Assembly (NCBI RefSeq): GCF_001553345.1
Contig: NZ_KQ960771.1
Span: 309,552 to 373,551, forward strand
Source of the DNA: Veillonella sp. DNF00869
Lineage (GTDB): Bacteria; Bacillota; Negativicutes; Veillonellales; Veillonellaceae
Direction of reading: 5' to 3'
Length of the DNA stretch: 64,000 nt
Under the pieces are notes generated by a model. The model worked only from the letters and a program-made list of their open reading frames with translations. It did no database searches and was not told the origin of the DNA. Position 1 is the stretch's first letter, and each line of letters starts with the position of its first letter. The position numbers and the translations under genes are program-made. Of this stretch, positions 16,766 to 29,184 are shown one piece after another.

Positions 16766-19218
16766 TATGATTCCCCTAATATTCCTTTAAAAAAGTGTCC
16801 CCTTGTGATATGAGTAGCTCCTTCTTTGCTCGGTGCTTTCACAGTCCCCTCTAGTAATTGATGATACATACTCACCTCGTTAGCAATCCATTTAGGACTT
16901 CGTTGTCTTCCATCAATAACCAATCGTTGTAACCCAGAACGTCGTAAGTCATCGATATAGCTTTTCATATCTAACTCACGGCTATTCATAATATGGGTAC
17001 GACAGAATGGATCTGTATAAATTGGAAATAGTTCACCCTTTCTATCCTGCAAAGCATAGTCTTGTTTCGTACACACCAAAGGACAACCTCGTTTATAACC
17101 TGTACCGGCAAAACTGCTGATAGGACAATACTCAGAAATCATCAATTCTACACGGCCTTGCACAATAGCTCCAATAGGCATAATATTTTTACTTGCCATC
17201 GTATTCATTTGATGCAAGGTAGCCTCTAAGGACACATTGACAGTACTAAATCCTAAGTCATTCAGTATACCTAAGGTGTGAGAATTAAAGGTTTGCAATC
17301 CTGTATCACCTTCCACCACACCTGTATATCCCAGTTGATGTAATACTTCCAAAGCCCCCAAGAAATGCACTCGAATCCCATCTGGATTGGCTTCTACCAT
17401 ATGATTTACCATATCCCTAAAGGTTGTACTTTCATTATCCTTAATCACCCTTGGGGTACTAAATATAATTTCTTTGTTAGCCTCGCGACAAATCTGTACA
17501 ACTTCTTCATATACAGGATATGCTACTGGAATTCTGTGTAATGGATCGCCAAACACAATACGGTCTACTGGTGTCATGACTGCCTGCTGCAGGCCTTCTA
17601 AGGAATCCACTAAGATTTCTAATTGTTTTGTATTAGATTCTAGGGCATGCGCCTGTGTAAATCCTAAGACCTGTCCCACAGTTTTTGTCATATCTCCTAA
17701 TAATTCCATCCCTGTGGGCAAGTTCGCTTTACGTGCTTCCCATGATGCCACGTATTGTTCTATTAGAAATTCTTCCATAGCCTCCACAGCATGTCTACGA
17801 AGACTATTTAAGACACTGCTAGGCCACATAAAAGAACCTTCTGGAACCGTCACATGATCTAAGTCAAATAGAGTATTTCCTAAACGACCTAATTGTTCCG
17901 TAATTTTCTCCACAGAAGTAGGTTTATGATTAGCCATTTGTAATACATATTCATCAGTGACGGTTACCGTTTGACCAGAATCTAACATCATCGTCAATGA
18001 CACAGTACTACCTTCTTCACCATGTAAGAACATATAGGATTTGTATTTACGAGTAAAATCTTTTAACCCCCGTTGTTTGGTGTATCCACCTTGGCTGGCA
18101 CGATAGACCTTGCCTGCACTAATAGTTTCTGCAAGTGGAATGCGATATATATTACGATCAAAAGTCATATCCGCCGTCACCGTAATGTAGTGCACATCTC
18201 CCGTATGGGCGATAACTTTCAGTAAGTCGCCTTCTGCTACAGCCTCCTTAGTGCGCAAGACCAGCATACGGCCTTTTACCTGACCTTCTCCCAAGTATTT
18301 TCCTAAATGATTAGGCGCACTGATGGTCATCATAGACTTGGAACCATTATTTTCTAAATAAGCCGTAGAGAACCCACGATTAAACCCTTCTTCTAAGCGA
18401 GTAAAATCTGCCTCTGTGGCTTGTCCAGATCTATCGATGATAGTCCGATAGGTACCGATAACTTCATGCACATAGGATACCTTTTTCATGCGTCCTTCTA
18501 CTTTGAATGAAGCTACGCCTGCTTCGATGAGCTCTTTCATATACGCACTATAGTTTAAGTCCTTAGGGCTCATGATATAGGTCTCTTTATCATGAGTAAT
18601 TTGTTCACCATCTAAAGTAACCAATTGGTATGGCAAGCGACATGGTTGGGCACAAGACCCACGGTTGCCACTACGTCCACCAATGAAACTACTCATCAAA
18701 CATTGTCCAGAGTAGGAGATACAAAGCGCTCCATGAATAAACACTTCAATTTCAGCCTTCGCATGTTCACAGATATGGCGAATTTCATCTAGGCTCAGCT
18801 CCCTAGATAGAACCACTCGTGTAAATCCTAAGCGTTCTAGAAATTGTACAGTCTCCAAATTAGTAGCCGTCATTTGTGTACTACCATGTAGCTCTAAGGT
18901 AGGCGCTACTTGACGCGCTATTCTTGCAACACCAAGATCTTGCACAATAATGCCGTCTACACCAATGCGTTCTAGTTCCCGTAGATGCTCTGCTAAGGCT
19001 TTACTTTCACGGTCACCTACCAAGATATTCACCGTTACATAGATACCCACCTGTAATATATGAGCTAATCGCAAAGCCTCTCGCAACTCATCATAGTCAA
19101 AATTTCCCGCATGAGATCGCGCATTAAAGACCTTACCGCCTAAATAAATGGCATCAGCCCCTGCTTCAAGGGCGGCCATAAAGTTTTCCATTGTCCCTGC
19201 TGGGGCTAATAATTCCAT
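16765..19218 (-). CDS. U32 family protein (peptidase U32 / RlhA-like)
   Basis: This protein of about 817 residues opens with MELLAPAGTMENFMAALEAGADAIYLGG, typical of U32. A conserved cysteine group (CISYSGQC ... GSCAQPC, near 167-192) and a second group near the C-terminus (YCP ... CPLVCTK) are present. Four-Cys clusters of this kind bind Fe-S in RlhA, TrhP and UbiU/V, so RNA hydroxylation is more likely than proteolysis, though the substrate is uncertain. The middle holds a DUF3656-type region. I chose ATG 19218, five bases after AAGGAG, over GTG 19221. Confidence 0.85.
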   Translation of the reverse strand: MELLAPAGTMENFMAALEAGADAIYLGGKVFNARSHAGNFDYDELREALRLAHILQVGIYVTVNILVGDRESKALAEHLRELERIGVDGIIVQDLGVARIARQVAPTLELHGSTQMTATNLETVQFLERLGFTRVVLSRELSLDEIRHICEHAKAEIEVFIHGALCISYSGQCLMSSFIGGRSGNRGSCAQPCRLPYQLVTLDGEQITHDKETYIMSPKDLNYSAYMKELIEAGVASFKVEGRMKKVSYVHEVIGTYRTIIDRSGQATEADFTRLEEGFNRGFSTAYLENNGSKSMMTISAPNHLGKYLGEGQVKGRMLVLRTKEAVAEGDLLKVIAHTGDVHYITVTADMTFDRNIYRIPLAETISAGKVYRASQGGYTKQRGLKDFTRKYKSYMFLHGEEGSTVSLTMMLDSGQTVTVTDEYVLQMANHKPTSVEKITEQLGRLGNTLFDLDHVTVPEGSFMWPSSVLNSLRRHAVEAMEEFLIEQYVASWEARKANLPTGMELLGDMTKTVGQVLGFTQAHALESNTKQLEILVDSLEGLQQAVMTPVDRIVFGDPLHRIPVAYPVYEEVVQICREANKEIIFSTPRVIKDNESTTFRDMVNHMVEANPDGIRVHFLGALEVLHQLGYTGVVEGDTGLQTFNSHTLGILNDLGFSTVNVSLEATLHQMNTMASKNIMPIGAIVQGRVELMISEYCPISSFAGTGYKRGCPLVCTKQDYALQDRKGELFPIYTDPFCRTHIMNSRELDMKSYIDDLRRSGLQRLVIDGRQRSPKWIANEVSMYHQLLEGTVKAPSKEGATHITRGHFFKGILGES

Positions 19219-19230
19219 CACAACTCCTTA

Positions 19231-19266
19231 TAATAAATCGGTCATCCCATAAGAGAGATGACCGAT
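19231..19266 (-). terminator. Hairpin after pheT
   Basis: ATCGGTCATC, ten-base loop, GATGACCGAT and TTATTATAAGG on the minus strand: a perfect 10-bp stem with a weak T-run, between pheT and the U32 gene. It may be a partial terminator. Confidence 0.6.
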
Positions 19267-19291
19267 TGTTACATCCCGTAGGATTTACGTA

Positions 19292-21736
19292 TTATCGTAA
19301 AGTGCAACCTTTGTCTGCTAATTTTGCTAACATCGCTTGGATTCTATCTTCAATATCAGCATCTACTAATGTACCTTCATGAGAACGGAACGACAAGGTA
19401 TACGCCAAGCTACGATATCCTTCTTGGATATGTTCCCCTTCGTATACGTCAAAGATACGAACACTCTCAAGATATTCGCCGCCTTCTTGTTTCATCACTT
19501 CTAACACATCAATAGCTTGCACATCTTTTGGTGCTACAATCGCTAAGTCACGACTAGTACCAGGGAATTTAGAAATTGCTGTGAAAGAAATTCCTTTGCG
19601 GTTCACTTGTAACAATGCTTCTAAATCCATTTCAAATAAATATGCTTTACCACTAATGTCATAATGACTTGCTACTTGTGGATGTAATTCACCAAAGCGT
19701 ACTATTTCAACACCCTCTACGGAGATACTAGCACTTACACCTGGATGTAAATAATACTCTTTACTTCTACTAATTGCATAATTTTCAATACCAAGATTAG
19801 CGAGTACAGATTCAATGATACCTTTTAGATCATAGAAGTCTACATTTCTAGCCGGTACATTCCATTCTTGGCGATCCCATTTGCCTAGGATAACCCCTGC
19901 TGCCATCATGCGTTCGTTTGGTAATTCTGTAAGCGGCAATGCCTTAGGTTCGTACACAGCAGCCACTTCAAAAACGGCTAAATCTAAATTCTTTTGAGCT
20001 ACATTGCGTTTTGCTGTTTCTAAGACGCTAGGTACTAAAGTAGTACGCATCACCGGAAACTCTTCGGAAATTGGGTTTAGAATAGGAATCGCTTGATGTC
20101 TGCTATCTGTTTCAGGAATTAACAAATCTTGCAAACTATCTTTATGCATGAAACTAAAAGTAATAATTTCATCTAAACCAGCTTCAGCCAAAGCATGTTT
20201 TACATCATGTACTAACGCATGCATAGGAGATACTGTTCCCGTTTGGATTCGTGCCAATGGCGTAGTAGGTGCAATATTATCATAGTTGTGAATGCGTGCT
20301 ACTTCTTCTGCAATATCTGGCATGCCTGTTACATCATCACGCCAAGATGGAATAGTAGCCACTAAGGCCTCACCATCAACTTTCACGTCGAAGGATAAAG
20401 TTGTTAGGATAGTGATCATCTCTTCTTCTGCAATATTAGTACCTAAATACGAATTCACAGCTTCACTCGTGAAAGACACTGTACGCACTTCTTTTGGTGC
20501 TGCATATACATCAACCACACCTTTTGCTACTACAGCACCTGGTGTAATATCCAATAACAATTGTGCTGCCCGATCTAAAGCTAGTGGTGTAACTTCGCTA
20601 TTCACACCACGTTCAAAACGACCAGATGCTTCAGAGCGCAAGCCTAATGCACGAGAGGTACGACGAATAGAAGCTCCATTAAATACAGCAGCTTCCAATA
20701 CAACCGTTGTTGTTTCATTGGATACTTCACTATCAGCACCACCCATGACACCAGCCACCCCTACAGGACGGTCAGTATCAGCGATAACTAGCATAGTGTT
20801 TGCTAATGTACGATCATTGCTATCCAAGGTTTGAATCACTTCTCCCTCTGTAGCTTTACGCGCTACTAAACTATGTCCATATAGATGATCATAGTCGTAA
20901 GCATGCATTGGTTGACCTAATTCCAACATTACATAGTTCGTTACGTCCACTACATTATTAATAGGACGAATACCGCAATTACGCAAACGATTTTGTAACC
21001 ATAATGGAGATTTTTGAACTTTTACATTTTCAATCAAACGTCCCATGAAACGAGAGCATAACTCTGTATCAGCAATAGAAATATTCAAACGACCTTCAAT
21101 GGATGGTCCCTCTTCTTGCACTGTTACCTCTGGGAATGTAGCTTCTGTTTTATCTAATACGGCAAATTCACGGCTTAAACCAACCATGGAAAAACAATCC
21201 GCACGGTTTGGCGTCAACTCAAATTCATAGACTACATCATTAAGACCTAGTACTTCTTTTACATCTTGTCCAATAGCTGTACCTTCAGGGAAGATATAAA
21301 TACCAGTCGCTTCTTCTGGTAACACTACATCTGTCGATAAGCCAAATTCTGCTACAGAACAGAACATGCCTTCTGATGTTTGTCCACGAAGTTTGCCTTT
21401 TTTAATTTCTGTACCATCTGCTAAACGAGATTTATGGTACGCTACAGGAACGATTTGTCCCACTGCCACATTAGTAGCTGCTGTTACGATTTGTTTCGTA
21501 ACCGGCTCACCTTCTTCTGTTAAGCATTCTACTTGGCACACTTGTAATTTATCTGCATCAGGATGTTTTGTAATTTCTACAATTTTTCCTGTATAGATTT
21601 TTTTAATACCTGTATCACAGTTGATCACTTCTTCTACTGGAATCCCAGCTTGTGTTAAGGCATCTGCAAATTCTTGAGGGTTCTCGCCAAGATTCACAGA
21701 TACATAGTCTTTCATCCATTGTAAACTAGCTTTCAC
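19292..21736 (-). CDS. pheT: Phenylalanyl-tRNA synthetase beta subunit
   Basis: The 814-residue protein has the full bacterial PheT length. A tRNA-binding EMAP-like domain lies near 40-150 (KIVEITKHPDADKLQVCQVE), then the B3/B4 editing domain, B5 (about 400-470), and the C-terminal anticodon-binding fold ending SFRSHEGTLVDADIEDRI. It forms an alpha2-beta2 enzyme with PheS. The start is GTG 21736 behind AGGAGGT, ten bases after pheS. Confidence 0.96.
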   Translation of the reverse strand: MKASLQWMKDYVSVNLGENPQEFADALTQAGIPVEEVINCDTGIKKIYTGKIVEITKHPDADKLQVCQVECLTEEGEPVTKQIVTAATNVAVGQIVPVAYHKSRLADGTEIKKGKLRGQTSEGMFCSVAEFGLSTDVVLPEEATGIYIFPEGTAIGQDVKEVLGLNDVVYEFELTPNRADCFSMVGLSREFAVLDKTEATFPEVTVQEEGPSIEGRLNISIADTELCSRFMGRLIENVKVQKSPLWLQNRLRNCGIRPINNVVDVTNYVMLELGQPMHAYDYDHLYGHSLVARKATEGEVIQTLDSNDRTLANTMLVIADTDRPVGVAGVMGGADSEVSNETTTVVLEAAVFNGASIRRTSRALGLRSEASGRFERGVNSEVTPLALDRAAQLLLDITPGAVVAKGVVDVYAAPKEVRTVSFTSEAVNSYLGTNIAEEEMITILTTLSFDVKVDGEALVATIPSWRDDVTGMPDIAEEVARIHNYDNIAPTTPLARIQTGTVSPMHALVHDVKHALAEAGLDEIITFSFMHKDSLQDLLIPETDSRHQAIPILNPISEEFPVMRTTLVPSVLETAKRNVAQKNLDLAVFEVAAVYEPKALPLTELPNERMMAAGVILGKWDRQEWNVPARNVDFYDLKGIIESVLANLGIENYAISRSKEYYLHPGVSASISVEGVEIVRFGELHPQVASHYDISGKAYLFEMDLEALLQVNRKGISFTAISKFPGTSRDLAIVAPKDVQAIDVLEVMKQEGGEYLESVRIFDVYEGEHIQEGYRSLAYTLSFRSHEGTLVDADIEDRIQAMLAKLADKGCTLR

Positions 21737-21745
21737 AGTAACCTC

Positions 21746-22768
21746 CTAAAATTGCGTTAAGAAACGTTTATCATTTTCATAGAATAAACGTAAATCATTA
21801 ATACCATATTTCAACATTGCAATACGTTCTACGCCCATGCCGAAGGCAAAGCCTTGTACTTCATTTGGATCATAACCATTCAATTTCAATACATTAGGAT
21901 GTACCATACCGCAACCAAGAATTTCTAACCACCCTGTATGAGAGCATACACGGCATCCTTCACCGTGGCACATGCAACAAGAAATATCTACTTCTGCACT
22001 TGGTTCTGTGAAAGGGAAGAAACTTGTACGGAAACGTACAGCTGTATCTTCACCAAACATGTGTTTCAAGAACAACTCCAAGGTTCCTTTCAAGTCAGAG
22101 AAGGTAATATTCTTATCGATAACAAGACCTTCCACTTGATGGAATACTGGAGAATGTGTGGCATCATAGTCCCAACGATATACTTTTCCCGGTGCAATCA
22201 TGCGGATAGGTGCATTTTTTTCGCTACCTTGCAATGTCCTCGCTTGCACTGGAGATGTATGGGTACGAAGTAATACGGAATCGGTAATATAGAAAGAATC
22301 TTGCATATCACGAGCTGGATGATCTGCAGCTAAATTCAAGCATTCAAAGTTAAAATAGTCTGACTCAATTTCAGGACCTTCTTCTACAGCATAGCCCATA
22401 GACACAAAAAATTGTTCAATTTCTTCGTTGATTTTTGTTAATGGATGCAAATGGCCTTTACGAACAGGACGACCTGGTAATGTAATATCAATAGTTTCTT
22501 GTTCTAATTTAGCTGCCAATACAGCAGCTTCCATTTGTTGTTGTACTTCATCTAAAGCTTCTTCCAACGCTACACGCACTGTATTTACCAAGGCACCCAT
22601 AGCAGGACGCTCTTCTGGAGATAGTTTACCCAATCCTTTTAATAAGGAGGTAACTTCTCCCTTTTTACCTAAATAGGTAACACGAATATCTTGTAATTCC
22701 TGCAAGTTCGCTGCCCCTTGAATTTGGGCGATTGCTTTCTCTTGCAATGCTTGCAATTGTTCTTTCAT
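21746..22768 (-). CDS. pheS: Phenylalanyl-tRNA synthetase alpha subunit
   Basis: This class II catalytic subunit has 340 residues. Visible are the N-terminal coiled coil, motif 2 ([22 protein letters not shown]), [15 protein letters not shown] and motif 3 ([17 protein letters not shown]). A Cys-rich stretch [12 protein letters not shown] is as in many Firmicutes enzymes. It follows the hotdog gene by only 17 bases, which leaves no room for a T-box or attenuator leader directly upstream. Confidence 0.96.
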   Translation of the reverse strand: MKEQLQALQEKAIAQIQGAANLQELQDIRVTYLGKKGEVTSLLKGLGKLSPEERPAMGALVNTVRVALEEALDEVQQQMEAAVLAAKLEQETIDITLPGRPVRKGHLHPLTKINEEIEQFFVSMGYAVEEGPEIESDYFNFECLNLAADHPARDMQDSFYITDSVLLRTHTSPVQARTLQGSEKNAPIRMIAPGKVYRWDYDATHSPVFHQVEGLVIDKNITFSDLKGTLELFLKHMFGEDTAVRFRTSFFPFTEPSAEVDISCCMCHGEGCRVCSHTGWLEILGCGMVHPNVLKLNGYDPNEVQGFAFGMGVERIAMLKYGINDLRLFYENDKRFLTQF

Positions 22769-22785
22769 TGATTCCTATCCTCCAA

Positions 22786-23238
22786 CTATTCTTCATCTAA
22801 CAACGACCATGGCAATTCTGGTAATACCAAATCGTCAAGAACCATAAACGTTCCACTTCCCATATAGACAAGTTCTCCCATATCATTATACAAACGACAG
22901 GATGTAACCATTGTACTTTGACCTTTGTGTTCCACATTAGATACACCGCGGATTCTTGCATTTTTCAGCAATGATTTCACAAAATTACCATTAATTTGCG
23001 CCGTTGTCACTTGCTTTCCTAGTGTAATACAAGCCAATCCCATTAGATAATCTGATAAACTCAAATGTACCCCACCATACACATCGCCTCGCGGATTACT
23101 GTGCAATTGTTCTTCACTGTGAAAATCTAGTTCCACATGTCCTGGTGACACATTCTTAAGTGTCACATGATGTAGCACCTCAAAAGGATGTAAACTTGTA
23201 TGCTCTTGAAAGTATTCTAATAATGTTCTATGTTCCAT
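22786..23238 (-). CDS. PaaI-type hotdog thioesterase
   Basis: The 150-residue protein is a single hotdog domain with the PaaI-like core NPRGDVYGGVHLSLSDYLMGLACITLGKQVTTAQINGNFVKS. Such proteins hydrolyse acyl- or aryl-CoA thioesters; the substrate is unknown. It sits between ligA and pheS without an obvious functional tie. The start ATG 23238 has AAAGGT upstream, within an inverted repeat that spans the gap to ligA. Confidence 0.85.
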   Translation of the reverse strand: MEHRTLLEYFQEHTSLHPFEVLHHVTLKNVSPGHVELDFHSEEQLHSNPRGDVYGGVHLSLSDYLMGLACITLGKQVTTAQINGNFVKSLLKNARIRGVSNVEHKGQSTMVTSCRLYNDMGELVYMGSGTFMVLDDLVLPELPWSLLDEE

Positions 23239-23247
23239 ATAGCTAAC

Positions 23248-25307
<2,060 letters not shown>

Positions 25308-27491
25308 TTATTTTTTTCGTATAGGAGCGAACTTAGCCATAATTTGTCGCAATCCCTGTGTAGGGAACTCAATTTTTAATTTTACATTGGCCCCTTCACC
25401 AACTACATCCACTACAGTTCCTTCACCCCATTTAGCATGGATAGCAGTATCTCCCACAGTCCAATCTACTACTTGTGGATTTCGAATCATAGGTTTTGTA
25501 ACAGGTCGATTGGCTACAGATTGATGAAATGGTACATTTCGTTGTAATTCTTCCTTCATAGTTCGTTTTGTCCGTACTTCTTCCATGAGTTCGCTAGGAA
25601 TTTCTTTCAAAAAACGAGATGGTAAATACCCTGTAGTTTTACCAAATACAGTCCGTGTAGTGGCATTGGATACATATAGCTCTTCTTCGGCTCTCGTAAT
25701 CCCTACGTAGGCAATACGACGTTCTTCTTCTACTTCCTCAGGATTCATCAAGGTACGACTATGCGGAAATAATCCTTCTTCTAAACCAGCTAAGAATACC
25801 ACGGGGAACTCTAGTCCCTTTGCAGCATGCAAAGTCATTAACGTCACTTTGGACTCTTCTTGTTCAAAGGAATCTACATCATTCACCAATGCTACTTGCT
25901 CAAGAAAGTCTTGTAAAGTACCTTCTGGATTTGTATCCATAAACTCTTTGGCTACCGATACCAACTCACCAATATTTTCTAACCGAGCTTGGTCTTGTGG
26001 GTCTGTACTATTCTCTAGTTCCACTACATATCCAGTCCGATCTAATACGGCCTCAATAATACCTTGTACGGAAAGCTCTGTAGCCTCGTTGACTAAGGTA
26101 AAAATTAAACCCATAAAATCTTCTAGCTTTTCTTTCGTTTTACCTTTTATAGTAGGAATTTGGTCCAATTGACTCAATGTCATAAATAGAGAGTTATTCG
26201 TTTCTCTTGCAAAATCCTGTAATTTACCGACTGTAGTTAATCCAATACTACGTTTTGGCACATTAATAATACGTTGTAAGCAGATATCATCAAATGGATT
26301 GATTAAAATACGCAAGTACGCCAAAATATCTTTGATTTCTTTACGATCGTAGAACTTAGTCCCCCCCACCATAGTGTAAGGAATACCGCGTTTGATCATA
26401 GATTCCTCAAGTACACGCGATTGGGCATTCGTGCGATATAAAATAGCCATCTCTCCATAACTACGATCATGAATTTCTTTTTGTTTTTTGATGGTATCTC
26501 CTATGAAAGCTCCTTCTTCTTGTTCGGATTGAGCTTCAAAATGACGAATTTTGGCACCTTCTCCTTTATCTGTCCACAACACTTTTTCAGGGCGCCCCTC
26601 ATTGTAATCAATGACCGCATTAGCCGCCTCTAAAATTATTTTCGTAGACCGGTAGTTTTGCTCTAATTTAATAAGCTTTGCCTTAGGATAATCTTTTTCA
26701 AAGTCCAAGATATTTTGAATATCAGCACCACGCCAAGCATAGATACTTTGATCCACATCACCTACAACGCATAAATTATTCCATTTAGATGCTAATAAAG
26801 ATGCTAATGTATACTGTGCATGGTTTGTATCTTGATACTCATCAATCATAATATAACGGAAACGATGACTGTACTTTTCTAGTACGGCTGGATTTTCTTG
26901 TAATAATTTAACAGCTACTAGCAATAAATCATCAAAGTCTAAAGCATTATTTTTTCGCAATTCTGCTTCATAATAATCGTACACCTTAGACACTTGTTGT
27001 GAATAAAAATCACGAGCTTCACTGCGAAAATCCTTAGCTAATTTCATTCTATTTTTTGCATCGCTAATCTGTGATTGGATAGCCCCTACAGGGTAATATT
27101 TATCATCTAAATTTAGTGCTTTAATTGCTTGTTTAATAACTGCTTGAGAATCACTAGAATCGTAGATGGAAAAGTTTTTACTATATCCCATGAAAGAATC
27201 TAGTTCAAAGCGCAAAAATTTAGCACAAAAAGAATGGAATGTACTAAGCCAAATACGGTGTGCTGTATCCCCTACTAAGGTCTCCACACGTTCTTTCATT
27301 TCTTTTGCTGCTTTATTGGTAAATGTGATGGCTAAAATTTCATAGGGGCTTACCCCTTGTGTCAACAAATAGGCGATACGATATGTTAACACTCGTGTTT
27401 TACCTGATCCAGCACCAGCCAATATAAGAAGAGGCCCTTCAGTTGCGTATACTGCCTCTTGTTGCTCTTTATTTAAACCGTCAAATATCAT
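25308..27491 (-). CDS. pcrA: UvrD/PcrA-type superfamily 1 DNA helicase
   Basis: This 3'-5' helicase has about 727 residues. MIFDGLNKEQQEAVYATEG and Walker A AGAGSGKTRVLTYR open the protein. DEYQDTN, VVGDVDQSIYAWRGAD, QNYRST and VTLMTLHAAKGLEFPVVFL give the remaining SF1 motifs. The C-terminal Tudor-like tail (GDTAIHAKWGEGTVVDV) is typical of PcrA and binds RNA polymerase in related proteins. I chose ATG 27491 behind AGAGGT rather than the upstream 27542. Confidence 0.95.
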   Translation of the reverse strand: MIFDGLNKEQQEAVYATEGPLLILAGAGSGKTRVLTYRIAYLLTQGVSPYEILAITFTNKAAKEMKERVETLVGDTAHRIWLSTFHSFCAKFLRFELDSFMGYSKNFSIYDSSDSQAVIKQAIKALNLDDKYYPVGAIQSQISDAKNRMKLAKDFRSEARDFYSQQVSKVYDYYEAELRKNNALDFDDLLLVAVKLLQENPAVLEKYSHRFRYIMIDEYQDTNHAQYTLASLLASKWNNLCVVGDVDQSIYAWRGADIQNILDFEKDYPKAKLIKLEQNYRSTKIILEAANAVIDYNEGRPEKVLWTDKGEGAKIRHFEAQSEQEEGAFIGDTIKKQKEIHDRSYGEMAILYRTNAQSRVLEESMIKRGIPYTMVGGTKFYDRKEIKDILAYLRILINPFDDICLQRIINVPKRSIGLTTVGKLQDFARETNNSLFMTLSQLDQIPTIKGKTKEKLEDFMGLIFTLVNEATELSVQGIIEAVLDRTGYVVELENSTDPQDQARLENIGELVSVAKEFMDTNPEGTLQDFLEQVALVNDVDSFEQEESKVTLMTLHAAKGLEFPVVFLAGLEEGLFPHSRTLMNPEEVEEERRIAYVGITRAEEELYVSNATTRTVFGKTTGYLPSRFLKEIPSELMEEVRTKRTMKEELQRNVPFHQSVANRPVTKPMIRNPQVVDWTVGDTAIHAKWGEGTVVDVVGEGANVKLKIEFPTQGLRQIMAKFAPIRKK

Positions 27492-27506
27492 AATACCTCT
27501 CTTGCA

Positions 27507-27546
27507 TATAACAAGGGTGCGCTGTGTTTCACTACAACGCACCCCC
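27507..27546 (-). terminator. Terminator between the pyrophosphatase gene and pcrA
   Basis: GGGTGCG ... CGCACCC with a 16-base loop and TTGTTATA after it on the minus strand, directly downstream of the pyrophosphatase stop codon. Confidence 0.65.
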
Positions 27547-27555
27547 TATTATAGA

Positions 27556-28842
27556 TTAGCCTTTCATAGCACCCACAATTGGTGGTACTACTTGTTTTTT
27601 ACGGGATAATGTATGTTCTAAATATACTTCATTGTCCACAGGTTGTGCATTAAATGCGGCTGCTACCACATCATTCGCATCTCCAACAAAGATTAAGTTT
27701 GTTGCTTCTGTTAAGATATTTGTAATCATCAAGTAAGAAGCGCTGTAATTATTGGCACTACGTAATTCTTCCATAGCTTTTAACAAGCATGCTTTACGAC
27801 CCAAAATATCTGTAGTATCCATTACTTGAATTTGGCCAATACTGATGATTTTGCCATTTGCTTCAAATTCTTTTAAATCTGTACGCACGATTTTTTCATC
27901 GGAATAATCAGATACATCAGAACCAGCTTTCAATAATTCCATACCATATTCTTCTAAGTTAACACCAGCAATAGTTGCTAATTTTTTAGCCGTTTCTTTA
28001 TCTTTTTCAGTGCAAGTAGGAGAACGGAATAATACTGTGTCAGAAATAATGGCAGATAGCATTAAGCCAGCAATATTTTTAGGAATCTCTTGGCCATATT
28101 GCCAGTATAAATTAGCAAGAATTGTACAAGTACATCCTACAGTTTCATAATGAATGAAAATAGGATTGTCTGTGACCAACCCACCAATACGATGATGATC
28201 GATATTTTCGATTAATTCTGCTTCTTCGATATCGTCAATAATTTGTACTTTTTCATTGTGGTCCACAAGAACAACTTTTGTTTTTTGCTTTGGAGCTTCT
28301 ACATTAGAACGAATGATACCTAAGTATGTACCATTGTCTACTACAGGATATCCACCGATGTGGGAATTAGCTTTGAAGTCACGTAATTTCGTCTCTTTGC
28401 TAATCACTTGGCAAGAAGTTTTTGTACAAATCTCACCAGCTGTTACATTTGCATTGCCACTGATAGCGCCTTCTAAAGCATCAATTAAGCGTTGCGCTGT
28501 AATCGTGCCTACATAAGTAGTACCATTTTCTACCACTGGAATACGATTCATTTCATATTGTTTACGCCATGCTAATACTTCTTGCAAAGAAGCTTTTGCG
28601 TCTACAGCTGGAATGGATTCTACTACATCTTCTACTGTTACAGCAAAAGAAGTTACAATTTCTGGATGTTCAAAGCCAAAATACTTTAACGCAAAAGATG
28701 TTTCTTTATTAGCTTGACCCGCACAAATTGGTTGTGCTGGAAAGCCCATTTGATTTTTTAAATTTGCATAGGAAATAGCAGAACAAATAGAATCTGTATC
28801 TGGACTCTTATGTCCTGTTACTAAAATTGTATCTCTTAACAT
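27556..28842 (-). CDS. ppaC: CBS-domain manganese-dependent inorganic pyrophosphatase (family II)
   Basis: This DHH-family enzyme has 428 residues. The metal-binding motifs are GHKSPDTDSICSA at the N-terminus, DHHRIGG and DTVLFRSP. A pair of CBS domains (about 70-190) is inserted in the catalytic DHH domain and binds adenine nucleotides in characterised relatives. The length leaves no room for the DRTGG domain found in longer forms. It drives biosynthesis by removing pyrophosphate. I chose ATG 28842, behind AAGAGGTGA. Confidence 0.92.
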   Translation of the reverse strand: MLRDTILVTGHKSPDTDSICSAISYANLKNQMGFPAQPICAGQANKETSFALKYFGFEHPEIVTSFAVTVEDVVESIPAVDAKASLQEVLAWRKQYEMNRIPVVENGTTYVGTITAQRLIDALEGAISGNANVTAGEICTKTSCQVISKETKLRDFKANSHIGGYPVVDNGTYLGIIRSNVEAPKQKTKVVLVDHNEKVQIIDDIEEAELIENIDHHRIGGLVTDNPIFIHYETVGCTCTILANLYWQYGQEIPKNIAGLMLSAIISDTVLFRSPTCTEKDKETAKKLATIAGVNLEEYGMELLKAGSDVSDYSDEKIVRTDLKEFEANGKIISIGQIQVMDTTDILGRKACLLKAMEELRSANNYSASYLMITNILTEATNLIFVGDANDVVAAAFNAQPVDNEVYLEHTLSRKKQVVPPIVGAMKG

Positions 28843-28891
28843 AATGTCACCTCTTATAATCACCACTTGAGTTATTTATTAATGTTTCTTT

Positions 28892-28900
28892 ATTATACCA
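28892..28900 (-). promoter_or_regulatory. ppaC extended -10 promoter
   Basis: TGG-TATAAT on the minus strand (28900-28892), 50 bases before the ppaC start; no good -35 is seen. Confidence 0.55.
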
Positions 28901-28922
28901 TAATTAGGTATAAAATGCATAC

Positions 28923-28958
28923 AAAAAAGACCTCGTAAACAATAGTTTACAAGGCCTT
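28923..28958 (-). terminator. rpmF intrinsic terminator
   Basis: AAGGCCTTGTAAAC, four-base loop, GTTTACGAGGTCTT and a T-run on the minus strand, just after rpmF. Confidence 0.9.
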
Positions 28959-28972
28959 CTCATTCGTTTCTA

Positions 28973-29152
28973 TTACGCATTTTTAGAAACTACTTGTTCT
29001 CCTTTGTAAGAACCACATGTTGGGCAAACGCGATGCGGCATCATTGGTTCGTGACATTGTGGACAAGCTACATAACCAGGTACTTCTAATTTCCAGTTAG
29101 CACGACGACGATCTCGACGGCATTTGGAAAGTCTACGCTTTGGTACTGCCAT
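28973..29152 (-). CDS. rpmF: Ribosomal protein bL32
   Basis: The 59-residue large-subunit protein begins [17 protein letters not shown] and has a zinc ribbon of two Cys pairs (CPQC and CPTC). ATG 29152 behind AAGGAGG is the start. It follows the DUF177 gene by 32 bases, the common yceD-rpmF pair, but a terminator follows directly, so plsX and fab genes are not attached here. Confidence 0.97.
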   Translation of the reverse strand: MAVPKRRLSKCRRDRRRANWKLEVPGYVACPQCHEPMMPHRVCPTCGSYKGEQVVSKNA

Positions 29153-29184
29153 TATCTGCACCTCCTTAACATAATCACTAGGTA

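Noticed and set aside
22769..22785. T-box leader for pheST or tyrS
   Set aside because: The gaps upstream of pheS (17 bases) and tyrS (14 bases) are too short, and no T-box core was seen nearby.
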